Source: Phycisphaerae bacterium
GTDB taxonomy: Bacteria; Planctomycetota; Phycisphaerae; UBA1845; Fen-1342
NCBI GenBank assembly: GCA_017999985.1
Contig: JAGNKU010000004.1
Coordinates: forward strand, 1-64,000
Reading direction: 5' to 3'
DNA: 64,000 bases
The position numbers were made by a program, and so were the translations under genes. Below the pieces are notes generated by a model that saw only the letters and a program-made list of their open reading frames with translations, searched no databases and was not told the origin of the DNA. Within the stretch, counting starts at the first letter, position 1; each line of letters begins with the position of its first letter. This document shows positions 37,829 to 47,600 of the stretch, piece by piece.

Positions 37829-39328
37829 TTACTGGGGCGCGGGCGGCGTTGTCTCCGCCGAACGGCGGGTGGCGTCTGCCGCTTTTGGCAGGGCAGCGCT
37901 TACGATGGCGGCCAGCCGTTGCAACATCGCGCGCATTAACGTGCGCTCCCACTCATCGAGCTTCGCCAGTTCCCGACGGACGCCCTCCTGCAACGCCGAG
38001 GGCGTCCCGCGCAGGACGCGTTTCCCCTCCTCCGTGATGGCAGCCTGCACCGTGCGGCGATCGGCGCCGCCGCGCGTCCGCGTGGCAAGACCGCGCTTTT
38101 CGAGTCGGTCGAGGATGCCGGTCAGTGTGGGTTGGCTCATCTGGAGTGCCCGGGCCAGCTCTCCGACCACGGTGATCCCGAGTCGATCCAGCTCCTGCAG
38201 CGTCGTGAACTGGGGTCCCGTCACCTGGGTCCGCAGCACGTTGGCGGCCGCAGCAGTGTCGCGCGTGGCAGAGCCCCCGCGCCGAATCAGCGGCTCACCC
38301 TGTCCCAGAAGTGCCTTGCGATCCATGCGAATCGAACTCACGCCGCTCGCAGCCAGCTCCGGCAGCTGAAAATCTAACGTCGCCAGCATTTTGGCCAAGA
38401 TCCGTTCCAGCCCACGAGCGTTGGTGCGGTTGCGAATCGCGATGTCAACGATCGCGTCGAAGGCATCATCGGATAGCAGCAGTTCGACCCCGTGCTGCGC
38501 GAACCACCGGCGCTGCCGCACCAAGGGCGATTCCTCCGTGTCGCGCAGGATGCCCACCAGGTCGTCCCGACTCAGCGATGTGACCGTCGAGATCACCGCG
38601 AACCGTCCCAGAAACTCCGGGATGAAACCGTATGCCTCCAGGTCCTGCAGCTCACCACGCGCGAGCAACTCGTCGTCACTCAGGGCCGACGGATCCTCCT
38701 CGCAGACGCGGAATCCGAACGTGGACCCCGCGCTGATGCGACGCCGAATCAGTTCCGGCAGGCCGCTGAACGCCCCGGTACAAATGAACAGCATCCTGGA
38801 CGTGTTGAGCGTGCATCCGGATACCGAATCGAAGCGAACCTCGACCGGGCAACCATCCAATGGTGCCAGCAGGCTCGTCTGCACGCCCTCGCCGGCGATG
38901 TCCCGAGAATTGACCTCCTGACGACGGACCTTGTCGATTTCATCGAGGAACACGATGCCGCGCTCGGCGAGCTCCGTGCTGCCGCGCGTCGCCGAAAGCA
39001 ATCGGCGAAAAACGGACTCGAGATGTTCACCGACATAGCCGTTCTCGACCAGACTCGCGGCGCTGCCGAAGGCAACCGGCACGCCAAGATGCTCGGCGAG
39101 CGTGGTCACAAGGAAGGTCTTGCCCGCGCCAGTCGGCCCCAGTAACAACACGTGCCGCTTACCGAACGGAGATAGCGAGCCTGGGTGGTTTTCGCCATAC
39201 GCGAGCGCGAGATAATGGCGGTAGACGCACGACGCGAGGTCGCGCTTGGCCCGCGCCTGTCCGCGTACAAAGCGATCGAGGTGCTGCACTATCTCCGCGG
39301 GAGTCGGCAGAGTCTTCCACGCCGGCAT
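37829..39328 (-). CDS. ClpX-like AAA+ unfoldase fused to a MarR-type DNA-binding domain
   Basis: 499 residues in one uninterrupted frame. ATG 39328 is chosen (AGGGG eight bases upstream); ATG 39370 lacks a site. ClpX part, residues 1-350: LPTPAEIVQHLDRFVRGQ, Walker A GPTGAGKT (64-71), pore loop GYVG (97-100), Walker B IVFLDEID (125-132), GEGVQTSLL, IPEFLGR (236-242) and sensor 2 ARGLER (304-309). The N-terminal zinc domain and RKH loop of true ClpX are absent; an FGF triplet (204-206) may correspond to the ClpP-binding IGF loop. MarR part, about 366-478: FTTLQELDRLGITVVGEL, recognition helix MSQPTLTGILDRLEKRG and wing TRGGADRRTVQAAITEEG. MarR proteins are ligand-sensing repressors. I infer a DNA-bound or DNA-releasable remodeller. 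No clpP gene is near. Confidence 0.88.
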   Translation of the reverse strand: MPAWKTLPTPAEIVQHLDRFVRGQARAKRDLASCVYRHYLALAYGENHPGSLSPFGKRHVLLLGPTGAGKTFLVTTLAEHLGVPVAFGSAASLVENGYVGEHLESVFRRLLSATRGSTELAERGIVFLDEIDKVRRQEVNSRDIAGEGVQTSLLAPLDGCPVEVRFDSVSGCTLNTSRMLFICTGAFSGLPELIRRRISAGSTFGFRVCEEDPSALSDDELLARGELQDLEAYGFIPEFLGRFAVISTVTSLSRDDLVGILRDTEESPLVRQRRWFAQHGVELLLSDDAFDAIVDIAIRNRTNARGLERILAKMLATLDFQLPELAASGVSSIRMDRKALLGQGEPLIRRGGSATRDTAAAANVLRTQVTGPQFTTLQELDRLGITVVGELARALQMSQPTLTGILDRLEKRGLATRTRGGADRRTVQAAITEEGKRVLRGTPSALQEGVRRELAKLDEWERTLMRAMLQRLAAIVSAALPKAADATRRSAETTPPAPQ

Positions 39329-39539
39329 GGCCGTTTCCCCTGCGCTGCGCGGCACATCGCGACTCCTCATGGGCCGCCCAAGCCCGCCGAGTACGCGATG
39401 GCGAAGCCGCAGATCGCCATCCTACCCGACGCCGCAAGTGGAATTCGGCGCAGATGCTGGGGCTGTCACGGGAGCGCTTGCGTGGTAATTGACAGGCAGC
39501 GAAGTCCGAGATGTTCTCGCTTGAGCAACATCAGTTCCT

Positions 39540-39549
39540 GACAATTGTC
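39540..39549. promoter_or_regulatory. GACAATTGTC palindrome, candidate MarR-type operator
   Basis: Perfect 10-base palindrome 211 bases upstream of the ClpX-MarR start, in the 345-base gap before it; TAATTGACAG at 39486 is a related half-site. MarR proteins usually bind such AT-centred palindromes next to their own gene. Unproven. Confidence 0.3.
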
Positions 39550-39567
39550 CAGAGCGAAATGGTCGTT

Positions 39568-39618
39568 CAACCCCCTGGGTGTCAACGGCGGTTGCAAAGT
39601 GCAGCGCCTAGGGGGTTG
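39568..39618. terminator. Inverted repeat after the pair 2 kinase gene
   Basis: CAACCCCCTGG and CCTAGGGGGTTG arms, nine paired bases then one mismatch and two more, around a 28-base loop, 56 bases past the kinase stop (39674, minus). There is no T-run. It may end the sigma-kinase transcript or be a second regulator site for the downstream gene. Confidence 0.35.
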
Positions 39619-39673
39619 CCGATGGTCGGTCGAGCAGTGCGGCGCCCTGGCCCCGTCGGCCGCGTCTGCCATC

Positions 39674-42415
39674 TCACGGTTGGAACACCGACTCCACTTC
39701 GCTCCCACTCTCGGTTGCCCGCCGCACCGTCGCTCGGAGCGCTGCCAGCTTCGCTCGCCAGTCGGCGGCCTTCAGCGCATACCCGCACTCCGGGGCCGCT
39801 GCGTTCCACTCCTGGTAGAAGCTCAGCATCGCGCTAGCGACTTGGTGGGCTAGGTCGGAATCAAGCCCGGTGGTTTGCTCGGCCGAGTCCGCCGCCGCCA
39901 GGAAATAGGTCTCCGCTTCCGCGTACTTGCGGCGCTGCGCCAGACACATGCCCAGCCCCAGCGAGGCGCGGGTCCGAATGAGAATCTCCCGCGAACCGCT
40001 GGCCTCCGCAACATTCTGCCGGAAGGCGTCTTCGGCTTCGTCCAGACGCCCGCGATGCTGCAGCACGACCGCCAGCACGTCGCGGGCATAAAGATTGTTG
40101 AAATGACCGGGCTGGAACGCGCGCTCGTAACCCGCCAAGGCGTGCCGCGCCAGGTCTTCGGCGCGCTCCAAGTCGGTGTCCAGGCGCGCCAGGATGCGGG
40201 CCAAGCAGCGCTCCGCGCGATACGTATCGAGGTTCTCATCACCGCTGAATCGTTGGTGGCAGGCCAGGGCCTTCTCGGCGACGTCTCGCGCCTCAGTCAA
40301 CTGGTCGGCCTCACCCAACGAACGCGCCAGATAGACCATCTGGTAGGCGGTGAACGGATGGTCCTCACCGTACTCGGCTATGTAACCGTCCACCACCGCG
40401 CGGCTCGCCTCGGCGGCCTCGCGGTAACACCCCAAGTCGTAGAGCGCGTCAGCGGCACCTTCGGCGGCGCGCAGGTACAGAAGCCGCGATTGTGGACGAA
40501 GGGCCAAGACGCGCATGACGTCGCGGTTGATAGCCAGGGACTCGGCGGCGCGGCCGATGTCGCTGAATGCCGACGCAAGCTCGAAACGCAGTTCGACCAC
40601 CTGCTCGTCGTATTCCTCGCGCGCAGCGGCCGCGGCGCTGGAGAGCTCGCGCAGGAATCCCACCGCTGCTTCGAAGCGCCCGTCGGCTGCGAGCGCGCGG
40701 GCCACGTGGGTGGCGAAGGTGCGGGTCATGACGTCGGCGGGCCCGCGCGCCGCCCGAACGGACTCGTAGTTCGGGCGGGCCAGCGCCAGGGCCTCGACGG
40801 TATGGCCGCTCTGGAACAGGGCGTACGTCAGTCGCTCGACGCTCGCGAGTGTGGCCTCCGCCTGAGGGCCCAACTGCGTCCCCTGAAGCGCGACCGCCTT
40901 CTGCAACTGCGTGACCGCCGGCTCAAACTGGCCGCTTTCCGCCAGTGTCTTGCCGAGGACGTAACGCAGCTCAGCCTCGACGAATGGGTCCAGCTCCGCC
41001 TCATCTAGACGCCGAACGGCCTCCTGCAGTAGATCCACGACCGTCGCAATCTCTCCGTCTTGGCCGGCATAGAACGTCCTGGTTCCGGCCGACGAGCCCC
41101 CGGCGGTACGCCGGCCACTCAGTGGGTTGGCGGAACCAAAAACATCCGTGAGACACGCGAGCACGCGCTGCTTGCGTTGCTCGGCGACCAACGCACGGTC
41201 GCGCTCTTGTGCGGCGCGGTGCTGCGCGACCAGCGCGATCGCCAGCGCGATCGTGAGCGTCACGAGCAAAGCGGCCCCAAACGCCACCGGCACACGGTAG
41301 CGTCCCAATGTCTTGCGCAACACGTACATCGCGCTATCGCCTTTGGCCTCGATGGGTTCGCCCGCCAAGTAGTGGCGGATGTCGTCGGCCAGGTCGGCGG
41401 CCGACTGGTAACGCCGGTCGCGCTCTTTGTGCAAGCACTTCAAGACAATGGTTTCCACTTCGTCGTCGATCTGTTTCGCGACCATGCTGGGGCGCACCGG
41501 CTCGGCTCGCAGGATCCGGTCCAGCACGTCGCGCAGGCCGCCCGTCACGTCGTATGGGAACTTCCCGGTCAGCAGTTGATAGAGAATGACGCCCAGCGAG
41601 TACACATCGGTGCGCACGTCGATTTTACCGGGTTGGCCTTCGGCTTGCTCGGGGCTGGCGTATGCCAGCGTCCCCTGAAACACACCGGGCTCCGTGAGAT
41701 CCGTGTAATCCGCGCCAGGCTCCACGATGCGCGCCAGGCCGAAGTCAAGCACCTTCGGCTGCCCATCGGCCGTGACCAGGATGTTCGACGGCTTGAGATC
41801 GCGGTGGATGACGCCGCGCTGGTGCGCATAGTGCACGGCGTCGCACACACGCCGAAACAGCTCCAGCGTGTCGCGCGGCGACAGCTGGTGGTCCCGCACA
41901 TAGTCCGTCAATGCGGTGCCAGCCACGCGCTCCATCGCAAAGTAGTACCAACCTTCCGGACTGCAGCCGGCTTCGTGAATGGCGGCGACGCCCGGATGTG
42001 CGAGCCGCGCGAGGGCTTGGCCCTCGCGGTGAAACAGGCGCGGCGTAAGCTCATCGAGGTAAGGCAGTGCCCGCATGACCTTCAGTGCGACGGTCCGGCG
42101 AGGGCAATCCTGCTCCGCCTCATAGACCACGCCCATCCCGCCGTGACCGAGAATCCCCTGAATCGTGTAGCCGCCGATGTGCGTACCGGCGGGAGGTGGT
42201 TCCGGGGCGGTGAACCAGGATGATCCGCGGGCGGACGACGGCAATTCAAGAAAACTGCCCGCGCGCGAGTCGCTGGCCAGGAGGTCCTGGAGCTCGGCTG
42301 CGATGGACGGGTCCTCCGCTTCTGCGTCCGCGAACAGCACTTGGCGCTCCGCGGGCTCGAGCTCGAGCGCCGCATGGTAGAGCTCGCGAATTCGTTCCCA
42401 GCGCTGGCTGTCCAT
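39674..42415 (-). CDS. Membrane Ser/Thr protein kinase with TPR-like repeats (pair 2)
   Basis: 913 residues. Short N-terminal helix region ([20 protein letters not shown]), kinase from about 82 to 350: glycine loop GHGGMGVV (90-97), Lys112, HRDLKPSN (204-211), DFG (224-226), SPEQAEG and [16 protein letters not shown] membrane helix at about 376-398 is followed by roughly 500 residues of helical TPR-like repeats ([41 protein letters not shown]). The architecture is that of the kinase at 23124, but the sequences have diverged well outside the kinase core. The gene starts 26 bases after its sigma factor gene, so they form an operon. Confidence 0.9.
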   Translation of the reverse strand: MDSQRWERIRELYHAALELEPAERQVLFADAEAEDPSIAAELQDLLASDSRAGSFLELPSSARGSSWFTAPEPPPAGTHIGGYTIQGILGHGGMGVVYEAEQDCPRRTVALKVMRALPYLDELTPRLFHREGQALARLAHPGVAAIHEAGCSPEGWYYFAMERVAGTALTDYVRDHQLSPRDTLELFRRVCDAVHYAHQRGVIHRDLKPSNILVTADGQPKVLDFGLARIVEPGADYTDLTEPGVFQGTLAYASPEQAEGQPGKIDVRTDVYSLGVILYQLLTGKFPYDVTGGLRDVLDRILRAEPVRPSMVAKQIDDEVETIVLKCLHKERDRRYQSAADLADDIRHYLAGEPIEAKGDSAMYVLRKTLGRYRVPVAFGAALLVTLTIALAIALVAQHRAAQERDRALVAEQRKQRVLACLTDVFGSANPLSGRRTAGGSSAGTRTFYAGQDGEIATVVDLLQEAVRRLDEAELDPFVEAELRYVLGKTLAESGQFEPAVTQLQKAVALQGTQLGPQAEATLASVERLTYALFQSGHTVEALALARPNYESVRAARGPADVMTRTFATHVARALAADGRFEAAVGFLRELSSAAAAAREEYDEQVVELRFELASAFSDIGRAAESLAINRDVMRVLALRPQSRLLYLRAAEGAADALYDLGCYREAAEASRAVVDGYIAEYGEDHPFTAYQMVYLARSLGEADQLTEARDVAEKALACHQRFSGDENLDTYRAERCLARILARLDTDLERAEDLARHALAGYERAFQPGHFNNLYARDVLAVVLQHRGRLDEAEDAFRQNVAEASGSREILIRTRASLGLGMCLAQRRKYAEAETYFLAAADSAEQTTGLDSDLAHQVASAMLSFYQEWNAAAPECGYALKAADWRAKLAALRATVRRATESGSEVESVFQP

Positions 42416-42441
42416 GCACTCCTCGAATCCTCAGCCGACAA

Positions 42442-43011
42442 TCAGCCCGCGTCCATCTCGCGCAGCAGCCACGCCCGTGCGAGGCGCCAGTCCCCGCGGA
42501 CCGTGCGCTCGGAGACCTCCAGGAGCTGCGCGGTTTCCGCTTCGGACAGCCCGGCGAAGAACCGTAGCTCGATGATCTGCACCTGGCGCGGCGCGATCTG
42601 CTCGAGCTTCTGCAGCGCGTCGTTAAGCGCGAGCAGGTCGTGGGCGCTGTTCTCATACACGACAAGTTGATCCTCGAGCGGCAACGGTTTCTGGCCGCTA
42701 CCGCGTTTGATTCGCCGGCGCCCGCGCGCGTAATCGACGAGGATGCAGCGCATGACCGCGGCGGCGGCGCAGAAGAAGTGCCGCCGGTTCTCCCACTGTG
42801 GCGGGGATTTCCGTGCGAGGCGCAGCCACGCTTCGTTAACGAGGGCGGTCGGCTGCAGGGTGTGCCGCGCGTCGGCGCGCAGGCGGTCGTTTGCCAGCAT
42901 GCGCAGCTCGTCGTAGACGAGCGGCAGGAGGCGCTCCACGGCTTCGCGGTCGCCCTCGGCGACGCGCCGCAGGACGGTCGTGATCTCGCCGGGCAACGCA
43001 GTCATCTGCAC
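42442..43011 (-). CDS. ECF-type RNA polymerase sigma factor (pair 2)
   Basis: 189 residues; ATG 43011 or the second Met at 43005. Sigma-2 region LLPLVYDELRMLANDRLRAD and PTALVNEAWLRLAR; sigma-4 region IAPRQVQIIELRFFAGLSEA with TAQLLEVSERTVRGDWRLAR. It belongs to the same subgroup as the sigma factor at 25807 and has the same kinase partner arrangement, so the two pairs are paralogous modules. A TATAAT box lies 60 bases upstream. The divergent gene at 43225 is 213 bases away. Confidence 0.9.
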   Translation of the reverse strand: MQMTALPGEITTVLRRVAEGDREAVERLLPLVYDELRMLANDRLRADARHTLQPTALVNEAWLRLARKSPPQWENRRHFFCAAAAVMRCILVDYARGRRRIKRGSGQKPLPLEDQLVVYENSAHDLLALNDALQKLEQIAPRQVQIIELRFFAGLSEAETAQLLEVSERTVRGDWRLARAWLLREMDAG

Positions 43012-43070
43012 GGTTCCTGAGCAGCCGCGCCACGCAGCCCCGGGGGCGTGACGACCCGAACACTCTTTGA

Positions 43071-43076
43071 ATTATA
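43071..43076 (-). promoter_or_regulatory. Candidate -10 box for the pair 2 sigma-kinase operon
   Basis: TATAAT on the minus strand, 60 bases upstream of the sigma factor start, in the only AT-rich spot of the divergent 213-base gap. No good -35 at 17 bases. Confidence 0.35.
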
Positions 43077-43224
43077 TGCGCTCCCGTCCGAGGCCGGCCC
43101 GTTTTGCGCCGTCACTCTTTGCCGCCCAACGCCCGCGACGTCGTCTGTACTGCCGAAGGGACCGCCGGCAGAGCCGTGACGTACGGCGCGAGGCGGTCCG
43201 GAGTTTGCCGAAGGGAAATCAGAC

Positions 43225-44979
43225 ATGTCAACGAAAGGCTTGTGGCTCGATTGGGGCGCGATTGCGCTCGCGATGGTAGGGGTCGCCGCCAGCGCCCAGG
43301 TGCCAGCGGGGAGTGCATTCACGTTTCAGGGGCGCCTCGATGTTTCCGGCGTGCCCGCCAACGGGACCTACGATCTCAGATTCAAGCTATTTGATGACGA
43401 GCTGGGTGGCGCGCAGATCGGTGGAAACCAGCTCGCCGCGGACATTGTGGTTGTTGACGGGCTTTTTTCGACGGTGCTTGACTTCGGTGCCTCCGCGTTC
43501 GATGGGGATGCGCGCTGGCTGGAGATCGGTGTCCGTGAGGGTTCGAGCTCGGGCGCGTACACGCTGCTGAGCCCGCGCCAACGCATCTACGCCGCGCCAC
43601 TGGCGCTCAGGGCGCTGTATGAGAACTGGACGCTGACGGGTGCGGACCTGACGAACAGCAACAGCGGCAATGTCGGCGTTGGGGAGACGATCCCACTGGT
43701 AGAACTGCACGTGCAGGGGGCCGTGAACCTGTCCAACCTGGATGCGTCCGACCTGGGCAATGAACAAATCGTGATCGAAGGCGGCGAGGCGTGGCTCGGT
43801 CTCTACTCAGATGGGCTCGGCACGCCCGGCTCGGGCATCTCGCTCTCCGAGATTGACTCCAGTACCGGGGAGTTGACGAAGTGGTCGCTCATGCAGCGGA
43901 CGACCACCAACGGCGACGACCTCAGCATCACGTACGGCAGCGATCGCCTGCCCAACAACAACGCGCGCTATTTCGTGATCAAGTCGGACGGGGACGTTGG
44001 CATCGGCGTGGAGAACCCGAACTCTCACCTGCATGTAAAGGCGATCGGCACAACGCCGTTCGAGCCACCCAACACGCTGCGGATCACGAGCGAGTTTCCG
44101 TCCACAACCGGCAACACGATTGAGTTCATGGACTTGAACGGCAACGAGATCCACGCGGTGCAGGACAACGTGTTCTCAACGCTCGCGTTGCAGCCTGACG
44201 GCGGCGACGTCGGCATCGGCCTGACGAATGCCTCGGCCAGACTCCATGTCCGGAATGGCGCCGCGGGCTTCTACAGCAGCGATCTGGCGTTCGAGGACGC
44301 GATCATCGAGGACGACGGCAATGCGTGGCTGGGGCTGTACAGCGATGACGTGGGCAACGTGGCCTCGGGCATCACGCTGGCCGAGAAGACACCCAACTCC
44401 GCCGGCGCCGATACGCTGCACAAGTGGGGCATCTATGCCCGCACGACGGACAACGTCGGCGACCTGGTCATCACCTACGGCACCGATGTCAACCCGACGG
44501 TCAATGAGAAGATGCTCCAGATTGACCGGGACGGCACCACGAAGGTGAAGGTGCTCGAGGTGCTTGGCGCCGACGTCTCCGAGCGTTTTCCGACGACCGA
44601 GCGCGTGGAGCCCGGTGCGGTGGTGATGATTGACGCGGACCAGCCCGGCCGGCTGTGCCTGTCGCGCGGTGCCTACAACACGCGGGTGGCGGGCGTCGTG
44701 AGTGGCGCGGGCGATATCCCGGTCGGTGCTATCCTCGGCAACCTGGAGGGCCTGGAAGATGCTCCGCCGATCGCGCTCTCCGGACGCGTGTGGACGCGCT
44801 GCGATGCGACGGCGGCGGGGATCGCGCCGGGCGACCTGCTCACCACCGCCGACACGCCGGGGCACGCAATGAAGGCCGTCGATGCTCAGCGCCGCAGCGG
44901 GGCCGTAATCGGGAAAGCCATGACTGTGCTGCCCAGGGGCGAGAAGGGTCTGGTCCTGGTCCTGGTCAATCTCCACTAG
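43225..44979 (+). CDS. Secreted tail-fibre-like repeat protein
   Basis: 584 residues, ATG 43225 with AAGGGA upstream. Signal peptide to about 24 (ending ASAQ). An N-terminal module FTFQGRLDVSGVPANGTYDL and RFKLFDD is common in secreted proteins of planctomycetes and other phyla. The middle has repeats VGIGVENPNSHLHVK and VGIGLTNASARLHVR, as in bacterial and phage tail fibres. Near residue 448 GADVSERFP begins a segment (PGAVVMIDADQPGRL, RVAGVVSGAG, VWTRCDATAAGIAPGDLL, GKAM) related to the region that precedes chaperone domains in such fibres. No peptidase S74 domain follows. Probably a surface fibre. A broken relative lies at 48578. Confidence 0.75.
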   Translation: MSTKGLWLDWGAIALAMVGVAASAQVPAGSAFTFQGRLDVSGVPANGTYDLRFKLFDDELGGAQIGGNQLAADIVVVDGLFSTVLDFGASAFDGDARWLEIGVREGSSSGAYTLLSPRQRIYAAPLALRALYENWTLTGADLTNSNSGNVGVGETIPLVELHVQGAVNLSNLDASDLGNEQIVIEGGEAWLGLYSDGLGTPGSGISLSEIDSSTGELTKWSLMQRTTTNGDDLSITYGSDRLPNNNARYFVIKSDGDVGIGVENPNSHLHVKAIGTTPFEPPNTLRITSEFPSTTGNTIEFMDLNGNEIHAVQDNVFSTLALQPDGGDVGIGLTNASARLHVRNGAAGFYSSDLAFEDAIIEDDGNAWLGLYSDDVGNVASGITLAEKTPNSAGADTLHKWGIYARTTDNVGDLVITYGTDVNPTVNEKMLQIDRDGTTKVKVLEVLGADVSERFPTTERVEPGAVVMIDADQPGRLCLSRGAYNTRVAGVVSGAGDIPVGAILGNLEGLEDAPPIALSGRVWTRCDATAAGIAPGDLLTTADTPGHAMKAVDAQRRSGAVIGKAMTVLPRGEKGLVLVLVNLH

Positions 44980-45011
44980 GCACAGCGGCCATCTGAAAGG
45001 CAGGTTTGACC

Positions 45012-46547
45012 ATGAAGACGAAATTCGGCAGGGTCTTGGCCGCGCTCGCGGCGCTCACAATCGTGCTGGCCGCCGTCGGGCAGAATCCTGAAGGTCCCCG
45101 GACGCGCTACCCGCTGATCGCGGACGCGTCGCTGGCGGCCCGGGCCACGCGCCCCGTTCCGCCTGAAGCGCTGCCCTTCAGCGTTGACTTCGTCGCGTTG
45201 CGGGCGGTGCATGCCGGCGACCTGATCGCACTCGATAACCTCGTTCCTGGGTTCTTCGGTGTCGCCGAACGCCGCGAAGATCGGAGCGCAACGTCGTTCA
45301 GCATCTTCGGCCGCGTGAACGGCGATCCAGAGAGCCTCATCGTGCTGACCGCACAGGATGATGTAGTTGTGGGGGTCATTCAGTACGTGCACGCTGAAGT
45401 GAACTACAGGTTGCGCTACGCCGGCAACGGTGTGCACGTGCTGTTGCCCGCGATTGCGGGCAACGAGGGATGCGGCGCGGGAGATGTGGCGGCCGCCGGA
45501 ACGCCGTCCCCGTCCGGCGCTCAAGCCCCACACGCCGAGGCCGACGCGGCGGAACGTCCGGGCTCCACGGGTCAGCCGCGCGCCTGCGCCGCGCCGCGCC
45601 GGCGGTTTGACCTTCTAATGTACTACACCGTCGCGGCCGCGAATGCCAACGGCGGCACCTCCGCCGCGATCGCGCTGTGCCAGACGGGCGTCGACCTGGC
45701 CAACCAGGCGTATATCGACAGTAACATCAGCGCACGCATGTTCCTGCTTGACGCGCGGCAGGTTACCTACACCGAGTCCGGTGATCTCGAAACGGATCGC
45801 GACCGTCTCCAGGACGACAACGACGGCTTTCTGGATTTTGCCCCGGTGCAGCGGGACGAGATCGGCGCGGACCTGGTCTGTCTGATGGTCGCGGAATCCG
45901 ACGCAGCGCTGGCGGGCATCGCGTTCTGCACGCCGAACGAAGCCCATGGGTACTGTGTAATCGAAGAGGACGACGTGGACGACGGGACCCACGTCCTGGC
46001 CCATGAGGTCGGACATCTGCAGGGATGCGCCCACAACCACGGCGACGCCGGCACGGGCTGCAACGAGTACTGCTACTCGTTCGGACACCGGTTCACCGGG
46101 TCGAGCGGCACGGGTTGGCGCACGATCATGGCGTACGACGATGCCGGCAATAACTTCGCCAACGTTGTGCCGCGCTTCTCGAATCCCAACCAGACCTGGG
46201 ACGGAGTGTCGCTCGGCGTGGATACATTCCCCTGCGGCGTATTCCCTTCGAACGACGATGCCGACAACGCGCGTTCCATTGACGACAATGCGATGGACGT
46301 CGAGGCGTTCCGCGATCCGGCGATCGAAGTCTGGGTCGACAATGGCTACGCCGGAACCGAACACGGCACCTGGTGGGAGCCCTGGTCCACCTTAGGTGAG
46401 GGGATTACCGCGATCTACGGCGGTTCCAATGCCCCGGTGATCACGCCGACGCTGAAGGTGAAGGCCGGCGACTACACGGCGACGCCTGTGGTTACGAAGC
46501 CGATGCGGATTGAATCGTGCGGCGGCAGCGTGCGCATTGGCGTCTGA
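45012..46547 (+). CDS. Secreted zinc metalloprotease, reprolysin-like
   Basis: 511 residues; ATG 45012 is placed after AAAGGCAGG, and a TTG six bases earlier is less likely. Signal peptide to about 23. A propeptide-like region is followed from about 195 by a metzincin-like domain: RRFDLLMYYTVAAANANGG, then HEVGHLQGCAHNH near residue 331, an HExxHxxGxxH zinc site with the third His, and a TIMAYDD stretch that may supply the Met-turn. Beyond about 420 comes WVDNGYAGTEHGTWWEPW with a parallel-beta-like ending that stops abruptly. No dockerin-like tail, unlike its downstream neighbour 24 bases away, so the two genes may be one operon. Confidence 0.82.
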   Translation: MKTKFGRVLAALAALTIVLAAVGQNPEGPRTRYPLIADASLAARATRPVPPEALPFSVDFVALRAVHAGDLIALDNLVPGFFGVAERREDRSATSFSIFGRVNGDPESLIVLTAQDDVVVGVIQYVHAEVNYRLRYAGNGVHVLLPAIAGNEGCGAGDVAAAGTPSPSGAQAPHAEADAAERPGSTGQPRACAAPRRRFDLLMYYTVAAANANGGTSAAIALCQTGVDLANQAYIDSNISARMFLLDARQVTYTESGDLETDRDRLQDDNDGFLDFAPVQRDEIGADLVCLMVAESDAALAGIAFCTPNEAHGYCVIEEDDVDDGTHVLAHEVGHLQGCAHNHGDAGTGCNEYCYSFGHRFTGSSGTGWRTIMAYDDAGNNFANVVPRFSNPNQTWDGVSLGVDTFPCGVFPSNDDADNARSIDDNAMDVEAFRDPAIEVWVDNGYAGTEHGTWWEPWSTLGEGITAIYGGSNAPVITPTLKVKAGDYTATPVVTKPMRIESCGGSVRIGV

Positions 46548-46571
46548 GCCGTGGACAAGGAGATATCTTTC

Positions 46572-47015
46572 ATGAGAACTCGCACTCGCGAACTGATCCT
46601 CATAGCCGCGGTGCTGGCGATCGTGCTCGTACCAGGCCGCGGATTTGCACAGGAGCTCAACTGGCACACGGTTGATAGCGGCGGAGAGCTCTGGACCGCC
46701 GGCGGGACATATGCGGTCTCCGGGACGGTCGGCCAACCCGACGCGGGCACGGTCATGACCGGCGGCGTCTACCAGGTAGTCGGCGGCTTCTGGGCGCTGC
46801 CGCTCCCCGCGCCGATCCTGATTGGCGACCTGGATTGCGACGGCGCCGTGAGCTTCACGGACATTAACGCCTTCGTGCTCTACCTGTCGAACAACTCGGC
46901 CTGGCAGGCGACGTATTCCGGCTGCCCGCCGCAGAACGGCGACATCGACCAAGATGGGATTTACCCGTCCTTCCAGGACATCAATCCCTTCGTAGCGCTG
47001 TTGACCGGCGGCTGA
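46572..47015 (+). CDS. Small secreted protein with dockerin-like tail
   Basis: 147 residues. ATG 46572 follows a strong AAGGAGATAT site. Signal peptide to about 27 (ending GFAQ). A short domain NWHTVDSGGELWTAGGTYAV, SGTVGQPDAGTVMTGG and YQVVGGFWA occurs in many planctomycete secreted proteins. The last 63 residues are a dockerin-like pair, GDLDCDGAVSFTDINAFV and GDIDQDGIYPSFQDINPFV, ending LLTGG. It looks like a minimal carrier of this tail. Confidence 0.8.
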   Translation: MRTRTRELILIAAVLAIVLVPGRGFAQELNWHTVDSGGELWTAGGTYAVSGTVGQPDAGTVMTGGVYQVVGGFWALPLPAPILIGDLDCDGAVSFTDINAFVLYLSNNSAWQATYSGCPPQNGDIDQDGIYPSFQDINPFVALLTGG

Positions 47016-47037
47016 TGACGATCGCGCTTTACGACTC

Positions 47038-47073
47038 CGGCCGGCGCCGGGCCAGCGTGCCCAGCGCCGGCCG
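47038..47073 (+). terminator. Strong GC hairpin after the dockerin-tailed gene
   Basis: CGGCCGGCGC and GCGCCGGCCG arms (10 pairs) plus inner GGGC/GCCC after one C-A mismatch, 23 bases past the stop. No T-run follows, so a terminator is likely but not certain. Confidence 0.5.
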
Positions 47074-47166
47074 TCTCGACGCACTCTGTCCATACGGGAG
47101 AATTCCCCCGGCCCTGTTTGGCGCCAGACAGGGGCCAGGACGAATCGATCGTTGGCCAACGCTTGG

Positions 47167-47600
47167 ATCCATGTAACGCGCCACGGTCGACTCGGCGCCG
47201 TTGCAGTCGAGCAGCGCCAACTCGGACTGGATCCGCGGCGCGCCCCAGAGCGGGTTCTCCCGCGCCATCCGGCGAATGAGCGCGCGGATCTCCGCCTCGG
47301 TCCTCGGCCGAGCGCGCTTCTTGCGCGACTTCCAGCGCCAATGGAGCCAAAAGCCCGCGCGATGCCAGCGAATCACCGTCTCGGGTTTCACGATCATCAG
47401 GCACGAACGCCAACCCGACCACAGCCGGGACAGCCAAACCCAGAACAGCCGGTCACACTTCCGGAGCTTGGCCCGCTTCATTGACACCTGGAAAACGGCA
47501 AGCTGCCGGCGCAACGCCAGGTTCTCGGCGACTAATGCCGCGCGCGCAAGGAGGACAGCGCGAAGGAAGCCGAGCATGAGCCCGATCACGTTCACGGCGG
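47167..47600 (-). pseudogene. Transposase N-terminal half (integrase-core IS family)
   Basis: The minus frame reads NVIGLMLGFLRAVLLARAAL, ENLALRRQLAVFQVSMKRAK, DRLFWVWLSRLWSGWRSCLM, VKPETVIRWHRAGFWLHW and MARENPLWGAPRIQSELALL, the complete helix-turn-helix half of the IS family whose C-terminal halves are at 20653 and 52442. It breaks off after ESTVARYM at about 47167, before the catalytic core. Confidence 0.75.
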
